Assembly (NCBI GenBank): GCA_024114885.1
Contig: CP099423.1
Span: forward strand, 620,001-684,000
DNA from: Septoria linicola
Lineage: Eukaryota; Ascomycota; Dothideomycetes; Mycosphaerellales; Mycosphaerellaceae
Length of the DNA stretch: 64,000 bases
Direction: 5' to 3'
A program made the translations under genes and the position numbers. The notes beneath the pieces were generated by a model, which saw only the letters and a program-made list of their open reading frames with translations, was not told the origin of the DNA and made no database searches. The first letter of the stretch is position 1. The number at the start of each line of letters is the position of its first letter. Shown piece by piece: positions 21,128 to 34,203 of the stretch.

Positions 21128-22234
21128 GATGGAGTGATACAATGGATGAGGTGCAGATTCATCGTGGCGAGCACGGCGAGCTCTTATAGCATCTGCAGAG
21201 TGCCATCCTCCTTCGCCATTCGATATCTTCTCCTTCCTAAAGCGTGAAGGTGCAAGTCATGGCCTACTGCAGCTTCAGACCCGCGCCTCGTATCTGCGGC
21301 AGAGAAGGGCTACCATGTGTAGTTCATGCCGAGTCTATCGTGGTACTGTAGCAGGTCGCGTGCTGCAAGAAGAAAGCATACTTTCACTGTTGGATAGTGC
21401 TGTGGCGTCGGCTAGCGATGCCGCTTGTGCTGAAGCCGAGTCCAAAAGCAGCAAGTGAGCCGCAACTCAGGTCCTCGATGCACGAAGAACGTGCGGGGCA
21501 ACGTGAGAGCTACAGATAAGTCGAGCATGTGTGCAAACTAGTCCGTAGCCACTGACTGCGTGGAGCAGCGACATCAGGCTTGATTCACACAAGCTTGCGC
21601 TATCGGATGCAAAGCTCTTGAAGCTCCTTCTGTATACAGTTAGCACAAGTCTTGTTGAAGCTTGGGTCACATCAACCTTGCTCACCAATCGTGAGGCGAG
21701 TCTGCATCGCTCCGCTTGATATGGGTCGCGGTCTGTCAGCTCGCAGAGTTTCGGCAACGATGTAGCATTGCATATTACTCCTGTCAAAAGTGAGCTCGGT
21801 GATATGCTTCGCGACAGTGCTAATCTGAAGGATAGCCGTGGTGCCGGCTAGACGATGTCGTCTAAGAGTGGTGGCTCTGTGCTATTCGTACCTGCGTTGG
21901 CTCTTAGCAGTGGCGTTGGGACACAACATGCCATGGCTCCGGCGTGCCAAGTTCGAAAGTGCTGATGTCGATGCCTCGCGCTCGACTCCTTACAGCTTGT
22001 TATCCAGGAATTGACGCATGGGTCTTCAAATGTGGCGCATATCGGTCAGGAATGTTTCCTGCGTGTGATCTCGACGAGCGTAAGCGACTCCTTGAAAAGG
22101 GCTCAGAGATTCTCTCTCCAAGCAATGCTCAAGTCAAAATCTCGTTGGTCAATCGCAATACAATGGTATCTTCCCTGAACGCCTTACACCTCGCTGATAA
22201 CGCTTCAAATCGACATGTATTGCATCGCTGTCGC
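21128..22234. other. Intergenic region upstream of the sedolisin gene
   Basis: About 1.1 kb, including the sedolisin promoter and the 3' side of EAF6. Open frames here lack motifs, introns or composition that would support a gene. Confidence 0.45.
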
Positions 22235-22854
22235 CTAGTCTCTCGCATAGCTGATCTTATGGCGTTTCGAAGGCTTCAGGTCCTCGTCTTCGTCCTTGTC
22301 CGTTGCCCTCTTCTTCTTGTTGCCTTGCGTCTTTCCCGCACCAGCAGCTGGTGTGCTCGCATTGCTCTCCCTGGCCGATAGCTGCGATGGGAAGTTGCCT
22401 GTCGGCGTTGGCGCGTGTGATGGAGTTCCGCTGTCGATTCCCTCTTGTTGCTACCACCTCAACGTCAGCATATCGCTCTTGCCGTTTCTGCCTAACTGTG
22501 GTCTCAACATACTCGCATCCAGCTCACACTGCTTCGACTAAACACACGATCTTCTTCGCGCACTCTGCCGCCTCGCCGCGAGCCATCTACCGCGCTGCGG
22601 TTGCCGATTTGGACGCCTTTGACCCAGCCATCGAAGCCACGTACTATGTTGCCTGAATTTGCTGTTTCCTCGAGATAGGCGCCCTCAGTCTTGTAGATGT
22701 TGTCTTCGAGAAGCGCGAGTTGCTCGTCCAGTTTGCGCTTCTTCTCGAGTGTCTGGCGGAGCGTCGTGCGAAGAGACTCGTAATATGGTCGTCCGGGTTG
22801 GTCTGCAGCAGTGGAAGACGATTGCGCCGCGTTCGGTGGCACGTTTTCTGCCAT
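22235..22854 (-). CDS. EAF6: Chromatin modification-related protein EAF6
   Basis: Two exons, 22513-22854 and 22235-22450 (185 residues). The intron 22451-22512 has donor GTATGT, branch CTGAC and acceptor TAG, phase 0. EAF6 is a small subunit of the NuA4 and NuA3 histone acetyltransferases. The sequence shows the family's coiled-coil region (RTTLRQTLEKKRKLDEQLA) and the conserved YLEETANSGNIVRGFDGW. After it comes DRVFSRSSVSWM, conserved in filamentous fungi, which is why the donor is placed after it. A Lys-rich nuclear-localisation-like tail (GNKKKRATDKDEDE) ends the protein. Confidence 0.92.
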
Positions 22855-23249
22855 CTCTACTACTGTTTGCGCGTACTCGCGACGCGATTATGAGGTTTTG
22901 GTGCTGACGACGCGTCAAAGAAGATGACGAACAGTTCCTGTCGCATGTGATAGTTGAAACGTGTGCGGCGTGTTCGTATATTGATGGGTATTCATGGAGA
23001 GCACGTGAAATCACAGAGTGAGTCCATTGTGAAACAGCTGCGAAGTCGAAACCGTCAAATCGAGCCAAGACCGATCCATTGCAAGCTGAACGCTGAGGCA
23101 ATCGGCAGAAACGGTACGGCACAAAGTCCAAGGCTGGAGCTCAAGTCGTAGATTGAGCTGAGGCTAACGATACATAAAGTGGAGCTGATCAGCTAAGCTG
23201 ATGTACGTACTCATTTTCCGTGGTTGAGCACTCCCAACCACGAGTTAAC
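22855..23249. other. Divergent intergenic region
   Basis: Promoter space for EAF6 and the gene at 23250. Nothing else recognised. Confidence 0.45.
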
Positions 23250-23683
23250 ATGTACGCCTTCGATCACGCTATCTTGCCCTCAGGCCAGACAGTCCCACAG
23301 AGTCCCATCAAAATTCTCGACGACTTCATGTACGGCATTGATGCCATGGTGAACGAGTCTTCCTCTGCTGCAGAGGACTTCAGGCGCATCTTCACCCCTG
23401 AAGGTGTCTGGAAGACTCCAGGAGCCAAGATCGTGGGCCATGAGCGTCAGTCCATGCAGTTTCACTTGATTCTGACAAATTTGACCACTGACCTACGGTT
23501 GCGCCGCTACAGAACTTAGGAAGTCATACGAGCATTGGCCATATCCCAGGACGCTCCGCACCTTTTCGTCACGAGGTCCTTGAGGTTTGTGGCAACGATG
23601 CTAAAGGCAGACGTCTAATGCTCCGGGGACGGGTCCAACTCAATATGGTAGCACGAAGACCTCCATTTCGGCGCCAGAGTTGA
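23250..23683 (+). CDS. Possible NTF2/SnoaL-like small protein, splicing uncertain
   Basis: The ATG at 23250 begins a frame with ILDDFMYGIDAMV and RRIFTPEGVWKTPGAKIVG, which resembles the first half of an NTF2-like fold protein (helix, then a strand with a Trp). A CTACAG acceptor ends near 23511. Behind it the frame SHTSIGHIPGRSAPF...HEVLEVCGNDAKGRRLMLRG continues to TGA 23681-23683 and fits the beta-sheet half of such a fold. A donor GTGGGC after GAKI joins the frames in phase 0; the alternative GTCAGT donor gives an early stop. Function unknown. Confidence 0.45.
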
Positions 23684-23764
23684 GTTTGACACCAGTCAAC
23701 CAGAAGCGAGGATAGCGTTCTTCCAAGGCTGGAGTTCTCGTGTTTGAAGTCCTGGTTTGCGATT

Positions 23765-25262
23765 TCAACCAGAGTTTCCAACTTGACGTCGCCGAATAAG
23801 CTCAGCCAGAGGCACGTCGTCTTCATCGTAGAAGTCTGCTTCTTCATCAACGCCAAAGTCTGCTAGGCGCTCGCCTTCCCTGTTGCGCCATGCCTCTTCT
23901 CCTTCATCTGGCCTAGTCGCTGATCTGTCCCGCTCGTCTTCTTCCTCGTCGTCTTCATCGGCTTCGATGGCAACCTCATCGTCGTATGCGCTGCCGTTTT
24001 GTCTCTGCGAGTCCAGTCTTTCGTGGAATGGTCGTCTTCGTACGACATACTCGCCATCGCCGTCCGTGTATCGTGCAAGATCAGCCGCTTGCCTCTTCTT
24101 GAAGTCGTCAACGTCCCAAGATTTGGTGAAGCCGTCGCCAACAAAGGGCTTTCGTTCCACACGGAAGAGTCGGTCCGGGTCCGGGGGTGGCCATGGCTTG
24201 CTGGGATCTGTTGTGTACCATTAGCGCCGTCGTCTACTCTCCAAATGATGCGACTTACCATCGATCTCGTTATGCTTGTATGACAACCCGCTCTGCACGC
24301 TTGGACTTCGCGAGAGGGGCCAAAGCCAGGCTAGAGAGTTTCTGCTCCCCATGCCTTGGCAGATATTGGCCCAAATACCTATATCCCATGGGAACTCTTG
24401 GTGCTCGATGAGGACCTTGTTACCTTGTGGATCTTCAAGGTATCCACCAAGGACACGAGCGCGCCTCAAGACTGCATCGTGCCTTTCGATCTCCCAGCCT
24501 TCAATGGTCCAAGTATTGACGGCTAGTGACCAGAGAGTGCGGCCAAGAAGTAAAGTCAATGCAAACAGGACGAAGGAGTTCACAGCACATAGCACAAATA
24601 TATGGCTAAGCTGTAGCACTGATGGTCCGAGATACTGTAAATGTCAGTCGCTTTATTCTTGACATGAGTCGGATGATCTTACGCTCGGAAGACTCCTCTT
24701 GCCCCATATTGGTGCTACTCGAACGAGTAGAAAGTACTCTAGGTAAGCCATCGACGCCACAGCATAGACGAGGAATCGAATGAAATGTGGAATAGTTTTG
24801 TGAGAAACACAATTGGCTGGGATACCGTTACCTACCGCTCATCATGTTGACTTCCTAGTGGACGGAAGAGAGCCTACCAGTCCAGACGCAATGGTGATCC
24901 ATTTTCATGATGCACCGCTTGCATGTCTTGCAGTGATGCGCGCGTGGCGGCTTGAATGCCTCACACCGTCGACACCATCGATTGCTTTGTGCTGCAGCTT
25001 TTGATGCTGTCTGTTGCGCTTCAGAGCCTGCTTCTTTGATCGTATCATGCCAGTCTTGCGGGATATGGCCAGGATCTGTGAGACATGTCCGCCAATAACA
25101 GATGAATATGCACGCGACCAGACCATTGAATATGTACGCCTCCCTTTTAGTGAGCGGGCCTGGTTCGATATGCTGAAATAGCCACTGTGAAGTGTAGGCA
25201 AGGAAAGCCACCAGCGCTGCGACGCCAGGCAGCGTCATACGCTGCACCAATGGCGAGTCCAT
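23765..25262 (-). CDS. PFA4: Palmitoyltransferase PFA4 (DHHC type), four exons
   Basis: Exons 24878-25262, 24683-24816, 24259-24634 and 23765-24207 give 445 residues. Introns are 48-61 nt with consistent phases. PFA4 S-palmitoylates membrane proteins (chitin synthase Chs3 in yeast) at the ER. Two N-terminal membrane helices are followed by the zinc-binding Cys-rich domain CRRCEAFKPPRAHHC...CKRCIMKMDHHC (about 92-125). Splicing then gives WTANCVSH, typical of the family. Two further helices follow. The C-terminal 150 residues are hydrophilic with a KPWPPPDPDR motif, an acidic run, and an end RRRQVGNSG. The start lies only about 150 bp from the RIP-degraded block. Confidence 0.93.
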
Positions 25263-26139
25263 GGCAGATAGAAATTTGTTCGTGTCGATGGTAGAATAGT
25301 TCTAATGTGAGCAGGAGGAGGTCAGCAAAGTGCAAGGTCGGTGCTCGGCACAGAGCGCGTCACTTCCTACCTGACCGAGCTCTATACGTCCCACCGAGAC
25401 ATAACGACTTCTTATTATTAAACCTTACTATTGTCCTTATAGTAATTCCGCATGCGTCTATGTTATTCCTATTATCGCGCTAATAATAATAGGACTTACT
25501 TAATACTAATATCTAGCTTACTACTACTATTACTATAACTAATATATACTAGTACTACTATAATTATAGACGATAACGAGGCCTTATATAGTACTCGTAA
25601 TATTAATCGCCTTAAGTAAGTTATTATACGTATTCTACGACGCTTTTAGCTTAGCTAATACTTAATAGTATATTTAATACTACTAGTATAGGCTCTACGT
25701 AGGCTATAACTATATAAGTAAGTTACGTACTAATTAAGGAGATAGATATTAATAAAAACAAGAACGCTAGGTAGGTAATTATCGTACTCTCTATATACTC
25801 GCTACTAACTCGTAGTATAAAATAGGCTATAGAATTTCTTAAACTTCTCTAACTACTTATACTACTCTATTATACTAGATACCTCTAACTATTAGTTTTA
25901 CGCGCTAGCGATATAGTAGAAGTAGCTAAATAAAGTAGAAGGTAGAGATAGTATAAAAAGAAAAATTATAAAGAATAGTCTACGTAAGTTTAATAAGGCT
26001 AGCTATATTATAGAGATAGCTAAGAGCGTTACTACTATTATACTATATTTATAGTATAAGCGTCTAAGTCTTAAAGAGGAGTATAAGACGATAGTAGGAG
26101 AGCTACCTTATACGTACTATATACGTATAGCTAAGTCTA

Positions 26140-26400
26140 GTTATTAGGCTAGTAAAGTAGTTAGTAATAATAAAGATAGCGAGTCTAGTAGCGAGTCTAG
26201 TAGCGAGTCTAGCGAGTTAGAGAAGCTCCGTATCTATATAAAGGTATTAGAGGATAGGCTTAATAGAATAGATAGTACTATAGGAACGATAAATAGCTAG
26301 ATTAACTAGCTTAAGATAGAGGCTAATAGTAAGGCTCGTAACGTATAGAGTCTATAGAAGGCTATATAGCTAAAGGAGGATATTCCTAAGCCTATTATAG
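26140..26400 (+). pseudogene. Transposon protein remnant with coiled-coil and Ser/Glu repeat
   Basis: Plus-strand frame with three near-perfect copies of a 12-bp unit (agcgagtctagt, from about 26178) encoding Ser-Glu-Ser-Ser repeats. It is followed by ELEKLRIYIKVLEDRL and further charged coiled-coil sequence. TAG codons recur where RIP of CAG would place them. It resembles a gag-like segment of the older outer element. Family not determined. Confidence 0.5.
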
Positions 26401-27901
26401 TCTAGTTAGTATAGCGAGTTTATAAGTAATCGAACTACGAGTTATAGCGAGTATAAAAACTAATATCTACTCTTATCTTATCCTAGTATACTAATTTCTC
26501 TAATTCTATCTTTTTTAGACTATAATTTAACTAGTATTTACTCTACGAGTCTATAGCGAGTACTATTTACTACTACTCCTTATTACTCTACTAGTATACT
26601 CTACCTATAGCTTCTTCTATCGCTTTAGTAATAGCTTTACTATTTATTAGACTAGCTATTTAGATAGCGTTAGTTACGCTAGCTCTATAGTAGTCTATTT
26701 ATTATATTATTACTATTATATAGGCTCGGTAGGCTTAGTAAGCTTAGTAGACGTATAAATAGTATCCTATTATTTAATCTACTTAAAGGTCTACGAGGTC
26801 TACTATAAATTAGACTCTCTACGTTTAGCTATACTCGTAGAGGACTTATCGTATAATAAATCTATTATTTTAAGTATAGTATAACGGTTAGATACGTATA
26901 TCTACTACGTAGGCTTTTCTTACTTAATAGTAGGCTTATTATCCTATTTAATACTCTTAAAGATAGCTAATAAAGTACTTACTACTTTACTTATAATAGT
27001 ACTCTCTTAATTCTTTTACTTATTCTTTACCTACTTTAGTAGCTTTAGTTATAGTATTAGCGTCTCTTTATAGATAAGAAGCTTAATAAGATATATTTAA
27101 GTATCTACTACCTTCGCTTTTAGCTACTTAAATACCTCTATAACTATTCTAATACCTTATTTCTTAGGCCTCTTAATAGTAGTATAAGAGATCTTCTATA
27201 GAACCTATAATTTATTAAACTATATAAAGAATATATATTCTTTATAATCGTCTAGTTCCTAGATTAGATAATAAGATAGATTATCTATACTAAAACGATA
27301 GAGGACGAAGTTATCTAACTAATCGCTACGTTATATATCGAATATAGTATTTATAAAGACGTTACTAATACTCTAGTAGTATTATAGCTTACTATACTTC
27401 TATATATTCTTCGTCCTAGTTTATTAGAATATAATATATTATATCTATATTTTATAGATATAGTTAAAGGTAATAACTAGCGTTAGAGTACGTTATTTAA
27501 TAGCTTCTAGCCGTAGTAGAGGTATAGATAATAGTCGTTATAATAGAGGTATCGATCTAGTATTAGAAGTAGGTCTTAGTCTATACTTCTAGTTTATAAT
27601 ATTACGTATAGTATTAGTATACTATAGAATTAAACTAAACGACTAATAGGTAGGAGCTATAGAAGCTATAGGAACGATACTCGTAGAGCGACTCGTAGAT
27701 ACTATTAGTATAGCTATAGTCTTATAGATAAACTACTTAGTTAGTAGATTAGAGTTCTTTATATAGTAGGTACTATAGAAAGCGTAGCCTTTAAATATAC
27801 TAGTACTATATTATTTACCTATCTATAGATAGTATAGATCCTAGAGTAGTACTTTAATATCGGCTATAATTATAGTAAAAAGTATAGTATATATAAGATA
27901 A

Positions 27902-28178
27902 TATTAAAAGTAGAGGGCGTATTATATACTATATAATGTTAAGGAGGGTATAGCGTAGTAAAGAAGAATAGGGGATTAATCTTGAACTGACTTATACATA
28001 TAGTATAGTAGTAATATACTAGGAACTAAATATAAAGTTAATTGAGTTAGTTATCTAAGAAGAGAAGAAAGAGAAGTAAGATATACCTCTTACTAAGCCT
28101 TAGGTGGATGCCTTAGGCATCTAGAACCATGCTTAGAAGTCTATATCTAGACTAACTATCTAGGATACATTCTTAACA
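27902..28178 (-). repeat. Left LTR of the copia-type element
   Basis: 277 bp, starting TATTAA (ancestrally TGTTAA, TG changed to TA by RIP) and ending TTAACA, giving short inverted ends. It matches the right LTR except for 12 transitions counted by eye. Confidence 0.9.
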
Positions 28179-31100
28179 CTCCTACTTATGCTATATAGTC
28201 AGATCTTTTAATAGATCATCTATAGTACTTAAATACTAGTCCTAATCTTGATTAGTTATTAAGTACTTACTTTTTAGACTAATAACTAGATAGTACTAAC
28301 TATTAATCTAATAAACTTTCTATACTACTATCTCCTATAAAAAGGTAAAAGAAATGCCTTCTATAAGATCTTCCTCCTCTCTTATATAGGAGTAGATTGT
28401 TTAGGACATAGACTATCTAGTAAGTTACCCTTATCCTTTCTTATAGCTAATTCTAATAGCTCTCTAGATTCCTTATAGCCTAGTCCCCTACTTAGTTATA
28501 TTCTATATAGCTTCTTAGTTCCCTAATAGCCTTTAGGGTATACTATTCTTAGCTGTAGGGATCTTATATTAAGCTAGGGAGTAGAGTGACTATATACTAG
28601 TAGAGGAGATAATAGCTACTATAGAGGAGGTCTTTAATATTAACTAGTACTTGGCCTCAAGAGGTGTCTAGTTCAGCTAGGTGCTATATAGTAATATTAT
28701 AGTTAGTAACAGGTCTAATATTAGTAAGGGTATTTAGGACTTTATAAAGTCTAACTAAGAAGGAGTTAAGTAACTAAAATCTTTCTTTTAGACTCCTCTT
28801 AGTTCAACTCTAAGGCTTAGAGTTATCTTTTATATATCTCTTATATAAGGTAGAGCTACCTTACAAACTCCTAAAACTGTAGTCTATTCTTTAGCTTAGT
28901 AAGACTATCTACTACTATCTCTTTTATATTTATATATTTAATAGAGATAAGTCTGTTCTACTAGAGCTTTCTTATAGCATTATATAAGATATTAATGTGT
29001 TTAGACTTATTATGAACATATAAGTCCTTGACTAGAGTAAGGGTAGCTTAGTTGTCACCTTTTAGCTAAATTAGCCTAATTCTAGTAATAGCTTCCTAGT
29101 TACTAAGGATCCTTAGTTAGTAAGAACATTCTCCTACTAACTCTAGGTATCTAAGCTCTCTTAAAAGAGCACTAAGGAACTATAACTGTTTTACATATAC
29201 TCCTATAGCTATATATTTAGCTTCTATTATAGATATAGCTATAGATTTCTACTTCTTACTTATCTAGGAGATTAGTATATTATAAAGGAAGAAGATATAT
29301 CTAAGGATTGAGACTCTGTTAGTCTTGTCTATTACATAGTTAGAGTCCATATATCTAGTAAGATAGCCTTAACTATTCCTTAAGTATCTTAGACTAAGGT
29401 CTAGGTTTGATCTCAGGTATCTAGTTAGCTTCTTTAGAGCCTTTATATGTCCTACTATTAGATTACTAACATAGGAGCTCAATCTTCTAAGAGCAAATGA
29501 AATGTCTAGTCTTATAATAGTTACAAGCTACATCTATGTTCTAATAATAGATTAATACTCCTACTTATTACACCTTTTATTATTTAGTCTAGTAGGCTTT
29601 AGACTTTTATAGCTGTCTATTAGTAAAAGAGTTAGTAATACATTCTCTTAACCTATTCCTATCTTAGCTAGGTTCTCTTAGATATAGTGCTTCTAGTCAA
29701 GTTTCAGCTAGCCTTACTATCTGTTTCTTATTAGTCTTATTCTAAGAATCTTGTCTAGTTCTCTAAGATCTTTAATCTTAAAGACCTTACTAAGTTAGTC
29801 TTTGAACTAGAGGACATCTTCTAGTCTCTCTATAGTAATAGGTATATTATTAATATAGATTAGGATTATTAGGTCTTTCCTTTTCTTATAGATTAGAAGA
29901 CATAGGTCCACTTCTAATTGTCTGAATCCTATTCCTTTCAGCTTTAACATATATAGCTGATTCTAGTCTCTTATAGCTTGCTTTAGCCTATAGAGACTCC
30001 TTAGAACTTACAAGACTATACTAGTTAGTAGGTTAACACCTAGTAGTAGGATTATATATATGTCCTTATATAGGGTACTCTCTATAAATGCATTGTTTAT
30101 ATCTACTTAGTGTAGAACTAGGTCCTTCTTATAGACTATAGCTATAAATCCTCTTAGAGTATCCTACCTAACTATAAGGGCAAAAGTTTCTATATAGTCT
30201 ACTCTATACTTTTAGGAGAACCCTCTTATAACTAGTCTTGCCTTAAACTTTTTAATAGCTCTACTAAGCTTTCTCTTAACATTAAAGACCTATCTTGAGG
30301 TAACTAAGTTAGCTCCTTTTAGTAGGACTACTATAGTCTAGGTATTATTACTTACAAGTATATCTAGCTCCTTCTAAATAGCTTCTTACTAGAGATAACC
30401 CTACTTAGGATTACTTACTGCTTCCTTATAGTTCCTTGAGATTAGAACCTCCTATTTATATATTCCTACTTCTTTAGTAGTAGAGAATATAATCTCTTTA
30501 ACTTCCTCTAAGAATTCTAGGTCCTATAGGATATCTAGGTTAATAGAGCTTATAGCTAAGAAGAAAGCCTAATACTCTAGGAGCATTTCCTTATCTAGCT
30601 AACTATTCTAATCTAGCTTAAGCCTAATTAGCTTTAGCTTTTAGTTAAATCTATCAAGTTCTTAAGATACTTTCCTCTTTCTAAGGGTTTACCTTAGGGC
30701 TGTCTACTTATAATCTATCTCTATAGTTTCTTAGGCAGAATTCTTAGATTCTTTCTTAACTTTCCCTAGGTCTAGGAATTTTCTATACTCTCCTACATCT
30801 TCTAGTAGAGGTAGAAGTTATATAAAAAGTTTCTTTCCTTCCTAAACCTATACTAATAGCTAAGGAAGAGGAGGCTTCTACTAGCTTAGACTAGGAGCAC
30901 CTAGGGTACTCCTACTAGCTTATAGAGTAGGCTAGCTAATAGTTCTTAGCCTTCTAATAGGTCTTCTTTCTAGAGCTGAACTAGGGAGATTCTTAATCTT
31001 AATATTCAAGTCTAATTCTCTACCTAGCTTATCTTTAAAGAAGATTGTATTAGTATACTACTTAATAGCCTTTATATCTGGCTCCTAGAACTTCTATACC

Positions 31101-33921
31101 TTAGCTATATTATTATAGTATCTAACAAACATAGTATCCTTTCCTCTATTTATTAGTTTGTTACTCCTTACCTACTAAGGCTATACTCTTATATCTATAT
31201 ATACTACAGCTCTATATCCCTATACCTTAAGGTAAGAGACTATTAGTTTGATCCTATTAAAAGCTTTATTAGGTAAGAGCTTGAATCTCTTAATATTAGG
31301 TCTATTTAGGAGCTTGTTCCTTATATATACCTATACTTTAAGAGCTTCTAGCTAAAACTTAATAGATATCTTACTCTCTTCAAGTATTACTCTAATAGAG
31401 GCCTCTAATGTTTGGATAGACCTCTTAACTACTCTATTCTAGAGTGAATTGTAGGCCTTAGTTAGCTTAAGAGTAATTCTAAAGTCCTTCTCCTACTATT
31501 TAATTAAAGTAGTGATCTCTCTAGTATTATTAGCCCTTATAGACTTAAGGAGTGCTACTAACTACCTTTCTACCTTAATCCTCTAGTTCTAAAGAGTAGT
31601 TAGTATATCTAATCTAGCTTTAAGTAGAAATGCCTATTTCTTTCTTAAGAAGTTATTAATAATCTCAAGCCACTATATAAAACCTTTTACTAATAATAGT
31701 AATAGTCTACAGATATCTACTAATATAAGGGCTAATCTTTCAGGTCTTCTCTTAATAGACTTGCCTAGGTGTTTCTTTATCTTACCTATTATATAGATCC
31801 TATACTTATACTCTTCCTAGTTAGGAATTAGAATTCTTTTCTTTAGGTTAGTAACTTTATAAAGGTTTAAGAGTAACCCTCTTCTAAAGTATACAAATCT
31901 TCTATACTATAGCTCTTACTATTTCAGATCCTTCTCTAATAGGGCAGTATAGGTATTATTAACCTCTATAGGATTATATAGTAAGTAATATAACTTTTCC
32001 TATAGGAGAGGTAATATCTTACTAATAAATAGAACACCTCTAACCAGCTTAGTCTTTATAACTGTTTAGCTATCTAGGGAGGTAAGAGTGAAATTAGGCT
32101 TCTAGACTCTAAATTACTTACTAAACTAATCCTATAATACAAGATTTACTTTAAGATTAGGAACAAATAGTACCCTATTAAGTAGAACTTCTCCTCCTAA
32201 GATTCCCTTTATCTATACTAGTCTAGAGTAGGTTATATAGAGGTATCCTCCTCCTACCTTAATCTACACTTTCTTCCTTAGTAGCTTTACTAATCTAAAG
32301 AAGGATAGTTAGTTAGTTATATAGGATAAGGTATAGGAATCTAAGAGCTATTCTTAGAGTAACAACTTACCTTTGGTTTTAATTATAGAATAGGCTAACT
32401 TATCTTAGTTATTATCTTCTAATAAAAAATCATTATTACTTCTAGAACTAGAGTAAGTTCTAGAATTAGAACTAGAACTAGACTCCTAGGCTGAAAATCC
32501 TTTCTTTAGAAGCTTTCTAGACTTTTCTATCCTCTAAAGCTACTTGCCTATTTTCTAGATAACCTTCTTTAGCTTATTATATAATAATGACTTATAGATA
32601 GCTTTCTTAATATGTCTAGCATTCCTTAGTAAAAAGGATCTTCTAAGCCTCCCTCTAAGGAATAATCCCTAAGGGTCCTTCTAGTTCTTAGTACTGTTTC
32701 TTTACTAGGACAGTTTCTTAGTAGTAGAGAGGTTAGGACAATCTTTTAACTAGTACTTCCCTTTCTTATAGAGCTAGCACATTAGTAGAGACTTTCCTTA
32801 ATAGGGCTACCTAGAATAGAATATAGCTAGACCTATATCTATCTTGTCTAGATTGTCTCTTGCCTCTTAGGACTTAAGTAGAAGGAGAATAGTGTCTATA
32901 TCTAAGGATAGTTAGGTTATAATAGTATCCTTAGCTACTTAGTATAATATAGGTAGGGACTATAGGAGATGTTTTAGCCTTTTCTCTTAGCTCTAGTAGT
33001 AAGCTTCCTAAGGATTAATCTTAGTAATCCTCTTACCTAGGCCTCTAAGGTATCTCTATACTTCCCTAATTGTCTTATTAGGTAATATCCTAAATATAAC
33101 AAACTACTTAATCAGACCTATAGTATAGGACTTTAGGACTCTATTATACTTATTCTAGAGAATTACTTATATCTCAGCTACTAGTGTAGTAACATACTAT
33201 GTCTCTAGCTCTATCTTATTATCTTTACTAATACTATATCTAATACTGAACCTATATACTATATTGTCTTTTAAGAAGTATTGATTCTAAGTAATATACA
33301 TCTAGAGACTAGTGTCCTACTAAACTATATATAGGTTCCCTCTAACAATTAGTTAGCTAATTACCTAGAACTAGTCCTTTCCTTCTAGCTTGTCTATCTA
33401 TAGCTTAAACTATTTCTTCTAGTTAGTTCTGTCTAGGATTGGAATCCTTTAGCTCTTCTTATCCTCTTAGTCTATTATAGAAATAGGTAAATAGAATAAA
33501 TAATTAGTAGAATGCTTTAGACTAGCTAAGGATTCTAGAGAAGAGTAATTTCTTGTAGTAGGGAGACTAGCTCTAAGAGATAGGGATTCCTCGTATTTAG
33601 GAAATTACTAAGACTTAGATCTTTCTCTCTTAGTAGAGTTTCTACTACTAGGTAGTAGGAAGGCTAGGTAGCCTCTTCTAACTCTAGTGATACTAGGTGT
33701 AATAGTAGAGAACTAGGCAGGTATTAACAAAGTAGAAACATACTACTGTCTTATAGAGATCTTTACTGACTTATATACTACTAGGTACAAGCTAGCTTCG
33801 TTAGTAATATAGTTAGGGAAACTTCTAGGCCTTAAATGTTTTCTATAAACTATAAGGGATACAAGTAACCTATACTAATATAGGTTACTCCTATTTAGTA
33901 TACAAACCCGGGCTTATAACC

Positions 33922-34198
33922 TATTAAAAGTGGAGGGCGTATTGTATACTATATAATGTTAAGGAGGGTATAGCGTAGTAAAGAAGAATAGGGGATTAAT
34001 CTTGAACTAACTTATATATATAGTATAGTAGTAATATGCTAGGAACTAAATACAAAGTTAATTAAGTTAGTTATCTAAGAAGAGAAGAAAGAGAAGCAAG
34101 ATATACCTCTTACTAAGCCTTAGGTAGATGCCTTAGGCATCTAGAACTATGCTTAGAAGTCTATATCTAGACTAACTATCTAGGATGTATTCTTAACA
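33922..34198 (-). repeat. Right LTR of the copia-type element
   Basis: 277 bp with the same termini as the left LTR. All 12 differences from the left copy are C/T or G/A changes in CpA/TpG context, some mutated in one copy and some in the other. Confidence 0.9.
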
Positions 34199-34203
34199 GA
34201 TAA

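Larger units (their letters stand above)
27902..34198 (-). mobile_element. Ty1/copia-type LTR retrotransposon, complete but RIP-inactivated
   Basis: 6,297 bp bounded by two 277-bp LTRs and flanked by the 5-bp duplication GATAA (27897-27901 and 34199-34203). Coding remnants read on the minus strand, so gag is near the right LTR and the reverse transcriptase/RNase H part near the left. A zinc-knuckle remnant with LYKKGKY, a stop, then LKDCPNL lies near 32.76 kb. The reverse-transcriptase catalytic box, now LILIYINN for the family's YVDD, is near 29.86 kb. An RNase H-like piece with SNYVIDKTNRVSI is near 29.33 kb. That order is copia-like. The element has more surviving CA/TG than its surroundings, so it is a younger insertion into already mutated DNA. 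Confidence 0.85.

Noticed and set aside
27902..28178. LTR start at the internal TGTTAAGGAG motif (about 27937) instead of 27902
   Set aside because: Identity between the two LTRs extends about 35 bp further left, and only the 27902 start gives the GATAA target duplication on both sides.
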